From assembly GCA_003158895.1 (NCBI GenBank), contig PMLO01000058.1, forward strand, positions 13,013-49,864: a DNA stretch of 36,852 nucleotides, given 5' to 3'. This DNA is from Propionibacteriaceae bacterium. Its GTDB lineage: Bacteria; Actinomycetota; Actinomycetes; Propionibacteriales; Propionibacteriaceae. This document shows positions 15,636-25,638 of the stretch, piece after piece (the first letter of the stretch is position 1; each line of letters starts with the position of its first letter). The notes below the pieces were generated by a model that saw only the letters and a program-made list of their open reading frames with translations, had not been told where the DNA came from and searched no databases. The translations under genes were made by a program, and so were the position numbers.

Positions 15636-17809
15636 GAGCCCCGGTCAATTCCTCGGGGGGCAGCGGGATATGCGTGATGGGCCGACGTGCCTTCGGCACA
15701 GGTATCGGCCACCTCACCGAGAGCCTTTTCGAGCTCCTCTCGCGCGCCTATGACATCCGACTCTGGGACATCCATTCCCCCTTCGGCCCCGACGAAGTCG
15801 TGAGACTGACGAGCGGACGTGAGATCTCGCTCGCGCGTGACCTCGACGGCTTCGCCGTGTACATCTACGCCGACGTGCTGTGGAACGGCGTGAACTTCAC
15901 GCAGTACGTCGCCCCCCCAACCTCGGGTTACCGGATCGCCTACCTGGCATTCGACTCCGACCGTCTTCCGCCCGAATGGGTCGAGATCCTCAACCGCGAC
16001 TTCGACGCGGTCTACTTCACGTCGGATCACCTCATCGATATCGCCCGAGACTCTGGTGTGGCGATCGAGATCGGGGCGTTGCCGCTGGCATTGGACATCG
16101 AGGCGCAAGTCGCTCGGAAGTACCGCCCGGTCGCCGGCAGCCGTGTTCGTTTTGGCACTCTCTCGGCGTATCACCCGCGTAAGGGACTCGAGGCGCTCGT
16201 CTCGGCGTTTCTCCGGGAGTTCGGGGATGCGTCAGACGCGGAGCTCGTCATCCACTCGAATATTGCCCTCGGTGAGACGGCTGAGTCGATCAAGTCGATG
16301 GTTGCGGTCGCTCGCACCGGCAACGTCATTCTCTCGATGGACAACCTCACGGAGTCCGCCAAGAATGAGCTGCTCGAGAGCTTTGACGTCTATGTGAACG
16401 CGTCGGCCGGGGAGGGTTTTTCCGTCGGGCCACGCGAGGCGCTTGCTCTGGGGAAGAGCGTGGTGATCACCGACCTCGGCGCTCACAGAGCGCTGTTCGG
16501 ACCGGCTGGGGTGTTCAAGGTGGAGACGCTCCACGACGCCCCGGCGATCTACCCCGAGATCGACAACCGCCAGTTCGGCTTCCAGCGCGTACCAGACCCT
16601 GAGTCGCTGCGCGCTGGACTCCGGTCGGCCTTCGACTTCGTGCGCTCGGATGAAGCCGTCACCTCCGCTGGGGATCGGAAGCTGCTGGCTGAAGAATTCG
16701 GCCTGCAGTCTTTGGAGCGCTCCTACTGGGGGCTCGTCGACCCCGATTCTCAGATCATGCGGCCAGAGAAGGGGCTGAGCCCGCACGCGCAGATGCCGCC
16801 CGGGCATCAGGCGCGCGTGCGCGCCTTCTCAGGGCGACATGGCATTGCGCTCGGCGCGACCAAACTCGTCGTGCCCGCGCACGACGGCGGCTTCTTCTCG
16901 CTCTACAACGCATACGTCAGCCACCTCGCGTGGAGCTTGCACGACTCGCCCCAGCGACTTGTCCTCCCGGACTGGGACTCGGGTCGGCTGCTAGAGCGGA
17001 TCAGCCCCAAGGACCCTGTCAGCTTCTGCTACAGCCGGCCGGAGCATGGCAACCTGTGGAACCACCTGTTCGAGCCGCCGTACGGTCTCAGCAGCGACGA
17101 TCTCGAAGACCCCGACTTCCTGTGGGAAGGCTCGCGCCAGGCGGCGCCACACTTCAACGAGTCCCGCGAACCGTTGCTCACCTACGTGAACGCCTATCGC
17201 CTTTACCAGAGCCCGGACTTCACGCGGATCCGCCGCCAGTACGAGGCGGTCATCCGGGAGCACGTTCGCTTGCTCCCCCCACTCCAGGCGGAGCTCGACG
17301 GCTTCCTGCGCCAGAGTCGCGACGGCAGATTCCTTGTCGCCGCGCACGTCAAGCATCCGAGCCACGCTATCGAGCAGCCCGATGGGAACATGGCGGACCG
17401 CCACACGTACGTAGAGCTCGTCCGTCGGGCTGTCGCTGAGCGTGGCATCCGCGAGGCCAGCGATGACTGGGCCGTCTTCCTAGCCACCGAGCAGGAGCGC
17501 GTCGTCGAGCTTTTCGACGAAGAGTTCGGTGATCACGTCATCCAGTTTCCCGACGTGCAGCGCATCCCGAGCGAGACGGACTCTCGCTTCGACGAGCTCG
17601 GCGCCGACGAGAAGATCGCGGACGGCCACCAGCTCCAGCACATCATGGCGACAGACACCACCCTGTGGTCGCCACGTCTGGCTTGGGAAGTGGTTCGCGA
17701 CGCCGAGGTCATGGCGTCAGCCGATGTGCTGTTCCACGCCGTGTCCAATGTCGCGACGGCGGTCTCGTTCATGAACCACCGTGTCGACATGAGGTTTGCG
17801 TCGGCATAG
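15632..17809 (+). CDS. Two-domain glycosyltransferase: GT4-like plus fucosyltransferase-like
   Basis: A 725-aa fusion. Residues ~10-380 form a GT-B retaining transferase of the GT4 type, with FGTLSAYHPRKGLEALVSAF and the EX7E motif GEGFSVGPREALALGKSVV. Residues ~400-725 are a separate domain with HDGGFFSLYNAYVSHLAW, LVAAHVKHPSHAIEQ, VFLATEQERVV and SNVATAVSFMN. This pattern resembles bacterial NodZ/FUT8-like inverting fucosyltransferases, in which HVKHPSHA would replace the usual HxR donor-binding motif. Placed after a GDP-fucose-synthase-like gene, the C-terminal half probably transfers fucose or a related 6-deoxyhexose. Donor and acceptor are inferred only. It starts within the FkbM stop (ATGA). 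Confidence 0.75.
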   Translation: MRAPVNSSGGSGICVMGRRAFGTGIGHLTESLFELLSRAYDIRLWDIHSPFGPDEVVRLTSGREISLARDLDGFAVYIYADVLWNGVNFTQYVAPPTSGYRIAYLAFDSDRLPPEWVEILNRDFDAVYFTSDHLIDIARDSGVAIEIGALPLALDIEAQVARKYRPVAGSRVRFGTLSAYHPRKGLEALVSAFLREFGDASDAELVIHSNIALGETAESIKSMVAVARTGNVILSMDNLTESAKNELLESFDVYVNASAGEGFSVGPREALALGKSVVITDLGAHRALFGPAGVFKVETLHDAPAIYPEIDNRQFGFQRVPDPESLRAGLRSAFDFVRSDEAVTSAGDRKLLAEEFGLQSLERSYWGLVDPDSQIMRPEKGLSPHAQMPPGHQARVRAFSGRHGIALGATKLVVPAHDGGFFSLYNAYVSHLAWSLHDSPQRLVLPDWDSGRLLERISPKDPVSFCYSRPEHGNLWNHLFEPPYGLSSDDLEDPDFLWEGSRQAAPHFNESREPLLTYVNAYRLYQSPDFTRIRRQYEAVIREHVRLLPPLQAELDGFLRQSRDGRFLVAAHVKHPSHAIEQPDGNMADRHTYVELVRRAVAERGIREASDDWAVFLATEQERVVELFDEEFGDHVIQFPDVQRIPSETDSRFDELGADEKIADGHQLQHIMATDTTLWSPRLAWEVVRDAEVMASADVLFHAVSNVATAVSFMNHRVDMRFASA

Positions 17810-17898
17810 CATTCGTATCGTCATCACCCGCAGGGCTGCGGCAAGAGCGCACCCTCAGGCCCCGACTGCGCCTTCGATTCTCTGCGGTGAGGCCTTGA

Positions 17899-18206
17899 TC
17901 ACAAAGCCGACCGGTGGGCCTGGTCAGCTACACCGTGATCCTGCTCGCGATCCCGACGCCGAAATATCAGACGGTTCAGCAGTAGGTAGTTCCAGCACGC
18001 AATAAGTGCCATACAGCCCAGTTTGGAGATCCACGGTTTCACGCCGGCTGTGGTCATCGCATGGATGATCAAGGACGATGCCGCGGCGTTGATGAGAGCG
18101 AGAGTCAGGTCGGCTGCGAACTGGCTTCCAATTCCGGGCCGGTGATCCCCACCGAACGACCACATCCTGTAGCCCAAGAAACTGGTCGTCATGCCCAAGG
18201 CAAAAC
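17899..18206 (-). pseudogene. Truncated GtrA-like membrane protein (5' part lost at IS end)
   Basis: The minus-strand frame reads ...ALGMTTSFLGYRMWSF, then two hydrophobic spans ending ACWNYLLLNRLIFRRR. This is the back half of a GtrA-type four-helix lipid-linked sugar flippase. The frame runs directly into the ISL3-type end at 18207, and the missing N-terminal half is not on the other side of the element. The tracked TTG start is only the first available codon. It is a remnant, distinct in sequence from the intact GtrA at 29219-29719. Confidence 0.65.
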
Positions 18207-19004
18207 GGCTCTTCGCAGTTGAGAGTGGGTGGGTGAGCCGCGCGGGGTGAGATGGGGCGAGCCTTGCGCTGTCAGGATGTGGTTGTTCACGCCGCTTCCA
18301 TCAGCAACAAGGCTCATGACTGACGCTACCTCAACTGCTTCGACTACGCCCTTGGTGACCGTGCCGGATCTGGACCGGTTTGCCCGGTTGGACTCGCTCG
18401 GGCTGACCGTGGCGGGCCAACAGATCTTTCCCGACCACGCCGTGTTGTTCTGCGAGGTCACCGACGGCGACGACCGGTGTCCCGGCTGCGGTGGGCAGGG
18501 CCGACGTCATGACACGGTGTCGCGGCGCTTCACGCATCTGCCGTTGGGGCATCGTCCGACCTGGTTGCCGGTCGCGGACCCCACGCTATGAGTGCGCTGG
18601 CTGCGGCAAGGTGTGGCGGCATCGGCTGCGGGCGGTGGCTCGTCGGCGGTCGCGGTTGACCCGGGCAGCGGGGATGTGGGCGTTGGCGGCGGTGGTGCTA
18701 GACCATGTCGCGGTCTCCAGCGTTGCCCGGATCCTCGGCATCGCCTGGCACACGGCTCACACTGCGGTCGCCGAGTTGGGCCTGGAGCTGCTGATCGGGC
18801 ATCCGGCACGGCTCGACAACGTGGCGGTGGTCGGGGTCGATGAGCACTGTTGGCGACACATCGGGTTCGCCTCCGACCGGTTCGTGACCGTGATCGTGGA
18901 CCTGACTCCGGTCCATGATCGCAGCGGCCCGGCGCGGCTGCTCGACCTCGTCGAGGGCCGATCGGCGAGTGTGTTCCAGACCTGGCTCGACGCCCAACCC
19001 GCGA
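18207..19004 (+). mobile_element. ISL3-family element, left end present, right end deleted
   Basis: The left terminus GGCTCTTCGCAGTTGAG is of the type found at actinobacterial ISL3 ends. It is followed by ~100 bp of leader and the transposase gene. Transposase similarity stops near 19000, and no matching right inverted repeat is seen before rfbH. The element is therefore a deletion remnant and cannot move by itself. Confidence 0.7.
18316..19004 (+). pseudogene. ISL3-family transposase, frameshifted and 3'-truncated
   Basis: The N-terminal part, from MTDATSTASTTPLV to CPGCGGQGRRHDTVSRRFTHLPLGHRPTWL, carries half of the ISL3 zinc ribbon. An extra C within TTGCCGGTCGCGG (~18568) shifts the frame. 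The second zinc-ribbon half and helix-turn-helix continue in frame +2 (RTPRYECAGCGKVWRH...). The DDE core begins (GVDEHCWRHIGF) but ends after FQTWLDAQPA, where unrelated sequence takes over. Two independent lesions mean no active enzyme. Confidence 0.75.
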
Positions 19005-19005
19005 C

Positions 19006-19188
19006 GACGCACCCATCTCGGTCACCGCCATGCGCTTACAGGCCGACGACCCGGTCCGGCTCCCCGGTCCGGCCGTCGACTGCTACCTCGACGCCATCAA
19101 CTCTGTACGGTCGTCAGGGGAGGCGTGCGTCGTCCCCTGCGACTCGCGCAAGCTGATGCGGGCGCTCGTGGATCTGAAGGCGGACTGA
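19006..19188 (+). pseudogene. Gene tail of unknown family fused behind the IS remnant
   Basis: The open frame DDAPISVTAMRLQADDPVRLPGPAVDCYLDAINSVR...SRKLMRALVDLKAD has good codon use and a natural stop, but no N-terminal domain. The pattern of a helix with AINSVRSSGEACVV and a terminal SRKLMRALVDL recalls the C-termini of Gfo/Idh/MocA sugar oxidoreductases. This is a guess. It is probably the tail of a nucleotide-sugar gene that once stood upstream of rfbH and was cut by the IS-mediated deletion. Confidence 0.35.
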
Positions 19189-19217
19189 CTCGCGTGGACG
19201 GCGGGTCGGCAGGCTCG

Positions 19218-19247
19218 CTGACCACTAGTCCTGAGTCGGGATAGGCT
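19218..19247 (+). promoter_or_regulatory. Candidate promoter for the rfbH operon
   Basis: CTGACC (19218-19223) and TAGGCT (19242-19247) are separated by 18 bp and stand 34 bp before the rfbH start. They resemble a weak housekeeping -35/-10 pair. GAGGAG at 19271 supplies the ribosome site. Confidence 0.4.
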
Positions 19248-19280
19248 GAAGCGTTGCTCGACACCGCCACGAGGAGATCT

Positions 19281-20606
<1,326 letters not shown>

Positions 20607-20607
20607 C

Positions 20608-21645
20608 ATGCACTACCTCGTGACGGGCCACACCGGCTTCAAGGGCGCGTGGCTCGTGCTCCTGCTGACTCGGCTCGGCCACACCGTGTCGGGGATGGCG
20701 CTTGACCCGGTGCCCGGTTCGCTCTACGAGCGAGCGCAGGTAGGTGACCTGCTGCGTGACGACCTGCGGGTGGACATCCGCGACGCCGCGACGACCGCAC
20801 GTGCTCTGTCGGACATAGCCCCCGACGTGGTCGTGCACCTTGCCGCCCAGGCTCTCGTCCGGGAGTCCTACCGCGACCCGCGGGCAACGTACGAGACGAA
20901 CGTCCTCGGCACGTTCAACGTGCTCGACGCTGTCCGCGGCACCCCATCGGTCAAGGCACAGGTCATCATCACAACCGACAAGGTCTACCGCAACGACCAC
21001 CAGATTTGGGGCTACCGGGAGACTGATCCGCTCGGCGGTGTCGACCCTTACTCGGCGTCGAAGGCTGCTGCTGACCTCCTCGCCCAGTCGTGGATCGCGA
21101 GCTCGGGCTGTGCCGTTCCTACCGCGATCGCACGCGCCGGGAACGTCATCGGCGGTGGCGACGTCTCGGCGGACCGGCTGATGGTCGACCTCGTTCGGTC
21201 GTTCTCGAGCGGGTCCCCTGTGCGGCTGCGGTACCCCGACGCGGTGCGGCCGTGGCAGCACGTCCTGGATTGCCTGAACGGCTACCTCAAGCTCACGGAC
21301 GCGCTCCTGTCGGGCCGGTGCGCCGGCGAGGCGTTCAACTTCGGCCCGGGAACTGAGGCGTTCGTCCCGGTCGGTCGGGTAGCGCGAGAGGTCGCGGCGC
21401 TGTGGGGACCTGGCTCCGTCGTGTCGTTGGACGACGCGACCCACCCCCACGAGGCCGAGCTGCTCGCGCTCGATGCTCGCAAGGCCGAGCTGCGGCTCGG
21501 CTGGCACAACCGTCTGCCGTTCGAGGAGACCCTCGCCTGGACGGTCGGGTGGGCCCGGCAGGTCGAGGACGGCAGCGACCCGCGGGCGGTGACGCTCGCG
21601 CAGATCGACGCATTCCGTGCCCTCACAGCGGGCCCTGCGCAGTGA
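20608..21645 (+). CDS. rfbG: CDP-glucose 4,6-dehydratase
   Basis: This 345-aa short-chain dehydratase converts CDP-glucose to CDP-4-keto-6-deoxyglucose, the substrate of RfbH. VTGHTGFKGAWL is the NAD-binding motif specific to RfbG enzymes. IITTDKVYRN holds the catalytic Thr-Asp region, and DPYSASKAAAD the YxxxK pair. AGNVIGGGD and VRPWQHVLD are further family signatures. The start ATG is 1 bp after the rfbH stop, with GGGAG 8 nt ahead. The tracked upstream start lies inside rfbH. It overlaps the FNR gene by GTGA. Confidence 0.95.
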   Translation: MHYLVTGHTGFKGAWLVLLLTRLGHTVSGMALDPVPGSLYERAQVGDLLRDDLRVDIRDAATTARALSDIAPDVVVHLAAQALVRESYRDPRATYETNVLGTFNVLDAVRGTPSVKAQVIITTDKVYRNDHQIWGYRETDPLGGVDPYSASKAAADLLAQSWIASSGCAVPTAIARAGNVIGGGDVSADRLMVDLVRSFSSGSPVRLRYPDAVRPWQHVLDCLNGYLKLTDALLSGRCAGEAFNFGPGTEAFVPVGRVAREVAALWGPGSVVSLDDATHPHEAELLALDARKAELRLGWHNRLPFEETLAWTVGWARQVEDGSDPRAVTLAQIDAFRALTAGPAQ

Positions 21646-22676
21646 GCGACCCGATCGACATGCGCGACGTGCGCGACGTGACCGTAGTCGGCGCGGGGCC
21701 GTCCGGGCTCTTCGCGACGTACTACGCAGGGTTCCGCGGTCTGTCGGTCACGCTCGTCGACGCGCAGCCGGAGGCGGGGGGCCAGGTCACCGCGTTGTAT
21801 CCCGCCAAGACGATCCATGACGTCGCCGGCTTCCCAAGCGTCACGGGCGCCGACCTCATCGCCGGCTTGACGGCCCAGGCGCGTGAGCACGCCCCACACA
21901 TGCTGTTCGACGCGGATGTCGTCGACCTCGGGCGCGATGAGCAGACGGGTCTGTTCAGAGTCGTTCTCAAAGACGGGCGGGCCATCAGGACGCGGACCGT
22001 GGTGATCGCCACAGGGGTGGGCGGGATCCACCCACGCAAGCTCCCGGTCGGTCATGAATGGCACGGACGCGGTGTCGTCTACATCGTGACAGACCCCGAC
22101 GTCCACGCCGGTCAGGACATCGTCGTCGTCGGTGGCGGTGACAGCGCGCTGGACTGGGCGCTCCAGCTGCGCCCGATCGCCCGTTCGGTCACGGTCGTCC
22201 ACCGGCGTCGGGCGTTCCGGGCGCATCCTGCCTCCCTCACGCGTGCGGCGCGCGAGGGCATCGTGCTGCTGACCGAGTCCGAGCTCCAGTCAGTCGACGG
22301 CGTACACCGCGTGCGGAGCGTGGTCGTGCGCGACAAGCAAGCCGTCGACGTCGAGCTCCCGGCTGACACTGTGGTCGGGGCGCTGGGTCTGCTCAGCGCG
22401 CCGTCGCCCTTCGAGGCCTGGGGTCTGGACGTCGAAGGACGCCACGTCGTCGTCGACCCGACGATGCAGACCAACGTGCCTGGTGTCTTCGCGATCGGAG
22501 ACGCCTCGTCGTACCGCGGAAAGGTCGCGCTCATCGCCACCGGATTCGGCGAGGCAGCGACAGCGGTCAACAACGCGGCCGTACACATCGAGCCGGGCGC
22601 GTCTCTCGTCCCAGGTCACTCCACCGACGACGACGTCGCACTACCGCAGACAGCGACGACCCGGCAGGAGGCGTGA
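21642..22676 (+). CDS. Thioredoxin-reductase-like ferredoxin-NADP+ reductase
   Basis: A 344-aa FAD/NADPH flavoprotein of the YumC/TrxR-like FNR2 class. FAD motif VVGAGPSGLFATYYAG and AGGQVTALYPAKTIHDVAGFP are near-diagnostic. The second Rossmann motif is VVVGGGDSALDWA. The C-terminus holds TNVPGVFAIGDASSYRGKVALIATGFGEAA. There is no CxxC redox pair, so it is not a thioredoxin reductase. It lies between rfbG and a ferredoxin, overlapping rfbG by 4 bp. It therefore probably drives electrons from NADPH through the ferredoxin to RfbH, replacing the fused plant-type ferredoxin reductase (RfbI/DdhD) of classical clusters. Confidence 0.9.
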   Translation: MSDPIDMRDVRDVTVVGAGPSGLFATYYAGFRGLSVTLVDAQPEAGGQVTALYPAKTIHDVAGFPSVTGADLIAGLTAQAREHAPHMLFDADVVDLGRDEQTGLFRVVLKDGRAIRTRTVVIATGVGGIHPRKLPVGHEWHGRGVVYIVTDPDVHAGQDIVVVGGGDSALDWALQLRPIARSVTVVHRRRAFRAHPASLTRAAREGIVLLTESELQSVDGVHRVRSVVVRDKQAVDVELPADTVVGALGLLSAPSPFEAWGLDVEGRHVVVDPTMQTNVPGVFAIGDASSYRGKVALIATGFGEAATAVNNAAVHIEPGASLVPGHSTDDDVALPQTATTRQEA

Positions 22677-22680
22677 CCGC

Positions 22681-23022
22681 GTGACGTACGTGATCGGCAA
22701 AGAGTGCATCGACGCGCAGGACAGGTCGTGCGTCGACGTGTGCCCGGTCGACTGCATCTACGAGGGGTCGCGGAAGAACTACATCAATCCGGCCGAGTGC
22801 ATCGACTGCGGTGAGTGCGAGCTCGTGTGCCCAGAGGTGGCTATCTTCCCGGCTCGCAAGGCCACCAACGACGAGTGGAAGCAGTTCACCGCCGACAACG
22901 CCGCGTTCTTCACCGAGCAGCTCCCCGGTCAGGATGCCCCCCTCGGCGACCCGGGCGGCGCCGAGCCGCTCGGGTCGGTCGACGCGGACACGCCGCTCGT
23001 CGCGGGCTGGCCGCAGCGCTGA
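22681..23022 (+). CDS. Seven-iron ferredoxin (FdxA-like)
   Basis: This 113-aa protein opens with VTYVIGKECIDAQDRSCVDVCPVDCIYEG and then CIDCGECELVCP. Cys9, 17, 21, 25 and Cys40, 43, 46, 50 follow the 7Fe pattern, in which the wide first gap (C-x7-C) gives a [3Fe-4S] cluster beside a [4Fe-4S] cluster. The C-terminal part (TNDEWKQFTADNAAFF) is typical of actinobacterial FdxA. It stands 4 bp after the FNR gene and is the presumed electron carrier between FNR and the RfbH iron-sulfur site. The tracked longer ORF is an out-of-gene extension; GTG 22681 is the family start. Confidence 0.92.
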   Translation: MTYVIGKECIDAQDRSCVDVCPVDCIYEGSRKNYINPAECIDCGECELVCPEVAIFPARKATNDEWKQFTADNAAFFTEQLPGQDAPLGDPGGAEPLGSVDADTPLVAGWPQR

Positions 23023-23815
23023 CGCGCCGGGCGGACCACACGTCCGCGGTCGTCGCGTGCTGTCCCCGCGCGCAGCGCACCTGGAAGCCGTGCGGACGAC
23101 GGTTCACGACTGGTGGGTGAGATCAGCCGGTACTCTCTCTCCTCTCGGGCGTGCACGGTGTGCGCATCTGGTGCACACGCGTGCGCACCTCCCGATGAGA
23201 ATGGGGAACGGTGGAACTCGCATCTCCGGCTGAGGATCTGACGACCGAGGTGCCGATCGCTCCGGCACCCCCCGCGCCCGCTAGTCAACTGCGGGGCCCA
23301 CGCTCACCGGTGCATCAAGGCTGAGTCACACCGGACGTCTCGCGAGTAGCGTCATTCTCGAGATTGATCCCTTCGGCCGCACTGGCGGCACCTGTGCGTT
23401 GCGCTTCGAGGCCGCGGTCGATTCCGTGAAGTTCAGTGTTGCTCTCGATCGCGGCGGGCGATGAAGCGACGGTCGGCTACGCCCAACGACTGGCCCGCCA
23501 ACGCTCGTGGATGTCTTGTGCCGTCGCGGCAATCCCGGCCGGGAGCGGCATCAGGGATCGCTGGTCGATCTCAGGCCAGACAACCGAGCGAAGTCGCAGG
23601 TCCCTGGCCTGAGCCGCGGCGAACGGGGACGCCGCGACGAGGACACGGATCGGGCAGTGGAACACCCGCCCCGGCTCCCTGAGCAGCGCGCCGACCAGCA
23701 GAGGACGCCAGGAAGACCGATCCGGACCGGCTGCCGCGAGCCTGGGTGAGCGCAGTCAGGTCATCGAGGAAGGGCCAGGTGCTGCGGTGCTGCCTGGTTC
23801 GGCGAATGAGTGCCG
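23023..23815. other. Convergent intergenic region between the two nucleotide-sugar operons
   Basis: Both operons end here. GGTGCCG-ATCGCTC-CGGCACC (23249-23269) is a perfect 7-bp stem that could stop transcription from either side. At 23137-23190 there are CT-rich and GTGCAC/GTGCGC palindromic stretches. No complete gene is visible; a possible gene remnant on the - strand is listed separately. Confidence 0.5.
23477..23757 (-). pseudogene. Possible gene tail of unknown function
   Basis: A minus-strand frame of ~93 codons closes with a natural stop and reads like protein: LLVGALLREPGRVFHCPIRVLVAAS, then VVWPEIDQRSLMPLP, then AQDIHERWRA. It has no start with a ribosome site and a stop just upstream, as if its 5' part were deleted. 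I do not recognise the family. It may be chance coding-like sequence in GC-rich DNA. Confidence 0.2.
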
Positions 23816-24832
23816 TCACAATGGAGGGCTCGCCGCCTGGAGGGCGGAATCACTGGAACGCCGAAGCCACTGAGCGGTTCTGGCGATCAGATCTTCGAGA
23901 GATGCGAGCGGCAGCCCAGCATCCATGGCGATCGCCTCCATAGACGCAGGGTCGCCCACGTAGCGCGACGGGGGGCCGTCTGGGTCCCAGATGCGCACGA
24001 CCGACGCCTCGTCGAGGCCCTGAACACGCGCGACTGCCTGAGCGAGAGCACCCATCTCGACCACGGCGCCGCCACTGTCGAATACCAGATCTCCGCCATG
24101 GGTCGCCGCCCAGAACGCGAGCGCGACGACCTCGTCGACACCGCAGTACGCACGGAAGACCGGCCGCTCGGCCTGCACGACGATCGGGCCGCCCACAGCC
24201 GCCATTGCGATCATGCTCCCCATCGCGTACAGCTCCGGCTTCGTCATGCGCGGGCCCGCGACCGAGAACACGCGCGGAATGACACACGTGCCTCCGACAT
24301 CCCGCACTGCGGCGCGAAACGACAACTCATCGAGCCGCTTCAGCGCGCCGTACGGGTCGCCGAGGTTCGCCGACAGCCTCCCTGGCGCCCCGCCGTACAC
24401 GGCTCCCGAGCTCGTCATGACGACGGCCTTGGGCCTGTGCACCGCGATCGCGTCGATGACGGTCGCGGTGATAGCGACGTTGGCAGCGATGTACTCTGCC
24501 GTCCCGAGCTGCGCCACCTTGTCCCGGGTCAGGTACGCAAAGTGCAGGAGCACGCTCGGAGACTCGGCTGCGTCGGGCAGCTCCGCCAACGGACGGACGT
24601 CGACGACGCGCCCGTCGGCGACAGCCACGCGATGCTCTCTGCTTGCGTAGGCCGTCACCAAACCAGGCGCATCGTCACCCAGCGCCTCGTACAGCAGATC
24701 CAGCGCGACTGCTCCGAACCAGCCGGTCGCACCGGTGACAGCCACGGGCCCGGTGGCCGCAGCACATGCAGCTGCGACCACCTCGACGGCACTCAGCGAT
24801 CCGCCCGCAGACGGCAGCGGCGCTCGGTTCAC
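23816..24832 (-). CDS. NAD-dependent epimerase/dehydratase (nucleotide-sugar SDR)
   Basis: A 338-aa extended SDR and the last gene of the eight-gene minus operon. The cofactor motif is [16 protein letters not shown]. Ser and Tyr/Lys are in [12 protein letters not shown] and [12 protein letters not shown]. The C-terminal part is of the 3-beta-HSD/epimerase style. It probably reduces or epimerises the keto-sugar produced upstream, for example the C4 ketone of a 3,6-dideoxy or branched CDP-sugar as YerF-type reductases do. The specific reaction is inferred from context. GTG 24832 overlaps the aldolase stop (GTGA), making it the natural start; the tracked start 102 bp upstream lies inside the aldolase gene. 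Confidence 0.8.
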   Translation of the reverse strand: MNRAPLPSAGGSLSAVEVVAAACAAATGPVAVTGATGWFGAVALDLLYEALGDDAPGLVTAYASREHRVAVADGRVVDVRPLAELPDAAESPSVLLHFAYLTRDKVAQLGTAEYIAANVAITATVIDAIAVHRPKAVVMTSSGAVYGGAPGRLSANLGDPYGALKRLDELSFRAAVRDVGGTCVIPRVFSVAGPRMTKPELYAMGSMIAMAAVGGPIVVQAERPVFRAYCGVDEVVALAFWAATHGGDLVFDSGGAVVEMGALAQAVARVQGLDEASVVRIWDPDGPPSRYVGDPASMEAIAMDAGLPLASLEDLIARTAQWLRRSSDSALQAASPPL

Positions 24833-25638
24833 GCCGGCTTGTTCAGGAGTTGCCACCGGCTCTCGAGCATCTCGATGCGCTTGTCGTCCTCGCGGTGGGC
24901 CGCCCCGTAGTACTCGCGCTTGTTGAGCAGCCACAGCAGCTCGAAGTGGACCGCGTTCAAGAGCCCGTCGTGCACGCCGGTACCGTCACCGTCGAGCGCC
25001 TCGGCACCGAAGACCACCTTCCGGGTCTCGAACCGCGTGAGGTACGACTCACGGAAGGACCGGAGGTTGTCGAGCGCGTCGATCGAGACTGCGCCTCCGA
25101 CCACGAAGTCCAAGCCCTTCTCCTTGCACAGCGCCGACATCGTCAGCACCTTGTCGGTGATCTCCGGGGTCTCGATCCCCGCACGCCCCAACCCCATGCT
25201 TCCCGTGAAGTCGACCCGCCCGAAGACGATGCCGTCGACACCCGGCTTGCTGGCGGCCAGGTCGGTAATCTCCTCACGGTGCTCGAATGCGGTGATCGTC
25301 TCCATGTTGAAGAGGAAGTCTGTGTCGATCGACTCGTCGGCGTTGTAGATCTTCTCCTTGGCATCGATGTACTTCGAGAGTGCATACGGCGTCTCGACCA
25401 TCGGGGCGACGACGTAGCGGACGCCGATCTGCTTGGACTCGAGGAGGTCCCTGATGGCCTCGCAGCCACCGATCTTCACAGTCAGCGGCAGTCCCGCGGC
25501 GTGGGCGATCTCGACGAGTCGAAGCAACTCGTCGACGCGCGTCCCCTCCGCCTCGAACTCGGCCTTGACGGCCGCGTAGCCGTACTCCAGCCGCCCCTTG
25601 CGCAGGATCTCGGTCATCTGGCGTTCGGTCCTGTTCAT
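24829..25638 (-). CDS. HpcH/HpaI-family aldolase (citrate-lyase-like)
   Basis: A 269-aa TIM-barrel protein of the HpcH/HpaI group, metal-dependent enzymes that make or break C-C bonds between pyruvate/oxaloacetate-type enolates and aldehydes. Metal-site signatures are [11 protein letters not shown] (Glu) and [17 protein letters not shown] (Asp), matching LVPMVETAEQA and GPADLSASLG of HpaI. The conserved arginine that binds the pyruvate carboxylate is replaced by lysine ([13 protein letters not shown]), so the substrate may differ. [14 protein letters not shown] and the C-terminal [14 protein letters not shown] are unlike the catabolic enzymes. Its start overlaps the TPP gene stop (ATGA). Such an enzyme is not part of known CDP-dideoxyhexose routes. 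The 486-aa tracked ORF extends upstream over the TPP gene. Confidence 0.78.
   Translation of the reverse strand: MNRTERQMTEILRKGRLEYGYAAVKAEFEAEGTRVDELLRLVEIAHAAGLPLTVKIGGCEAIRDLLESKQIGVRYVVAPMVETPYALSKYIDAKEKIYNADESIDTDFLFNMETITAFEHREEITDLAASKPGVDGIVFGRVDFTGSMGLGRAGIETPEITDKVLTMSALCKEKGLDFVVGGAVSIDALDNLRSFRESYLTRFETRKVVFGAEALDGDGTGVHDGLLNAVHFELLWLLNKREYYGAAHREDDKRIEMLESRWQLLNKPA

Noticed and set aside
23810-24910. 366-aa plus-strand ORF over the epimerase
   Set aside because: Antisense shadow; the SDR motifs are all on the minus strand.
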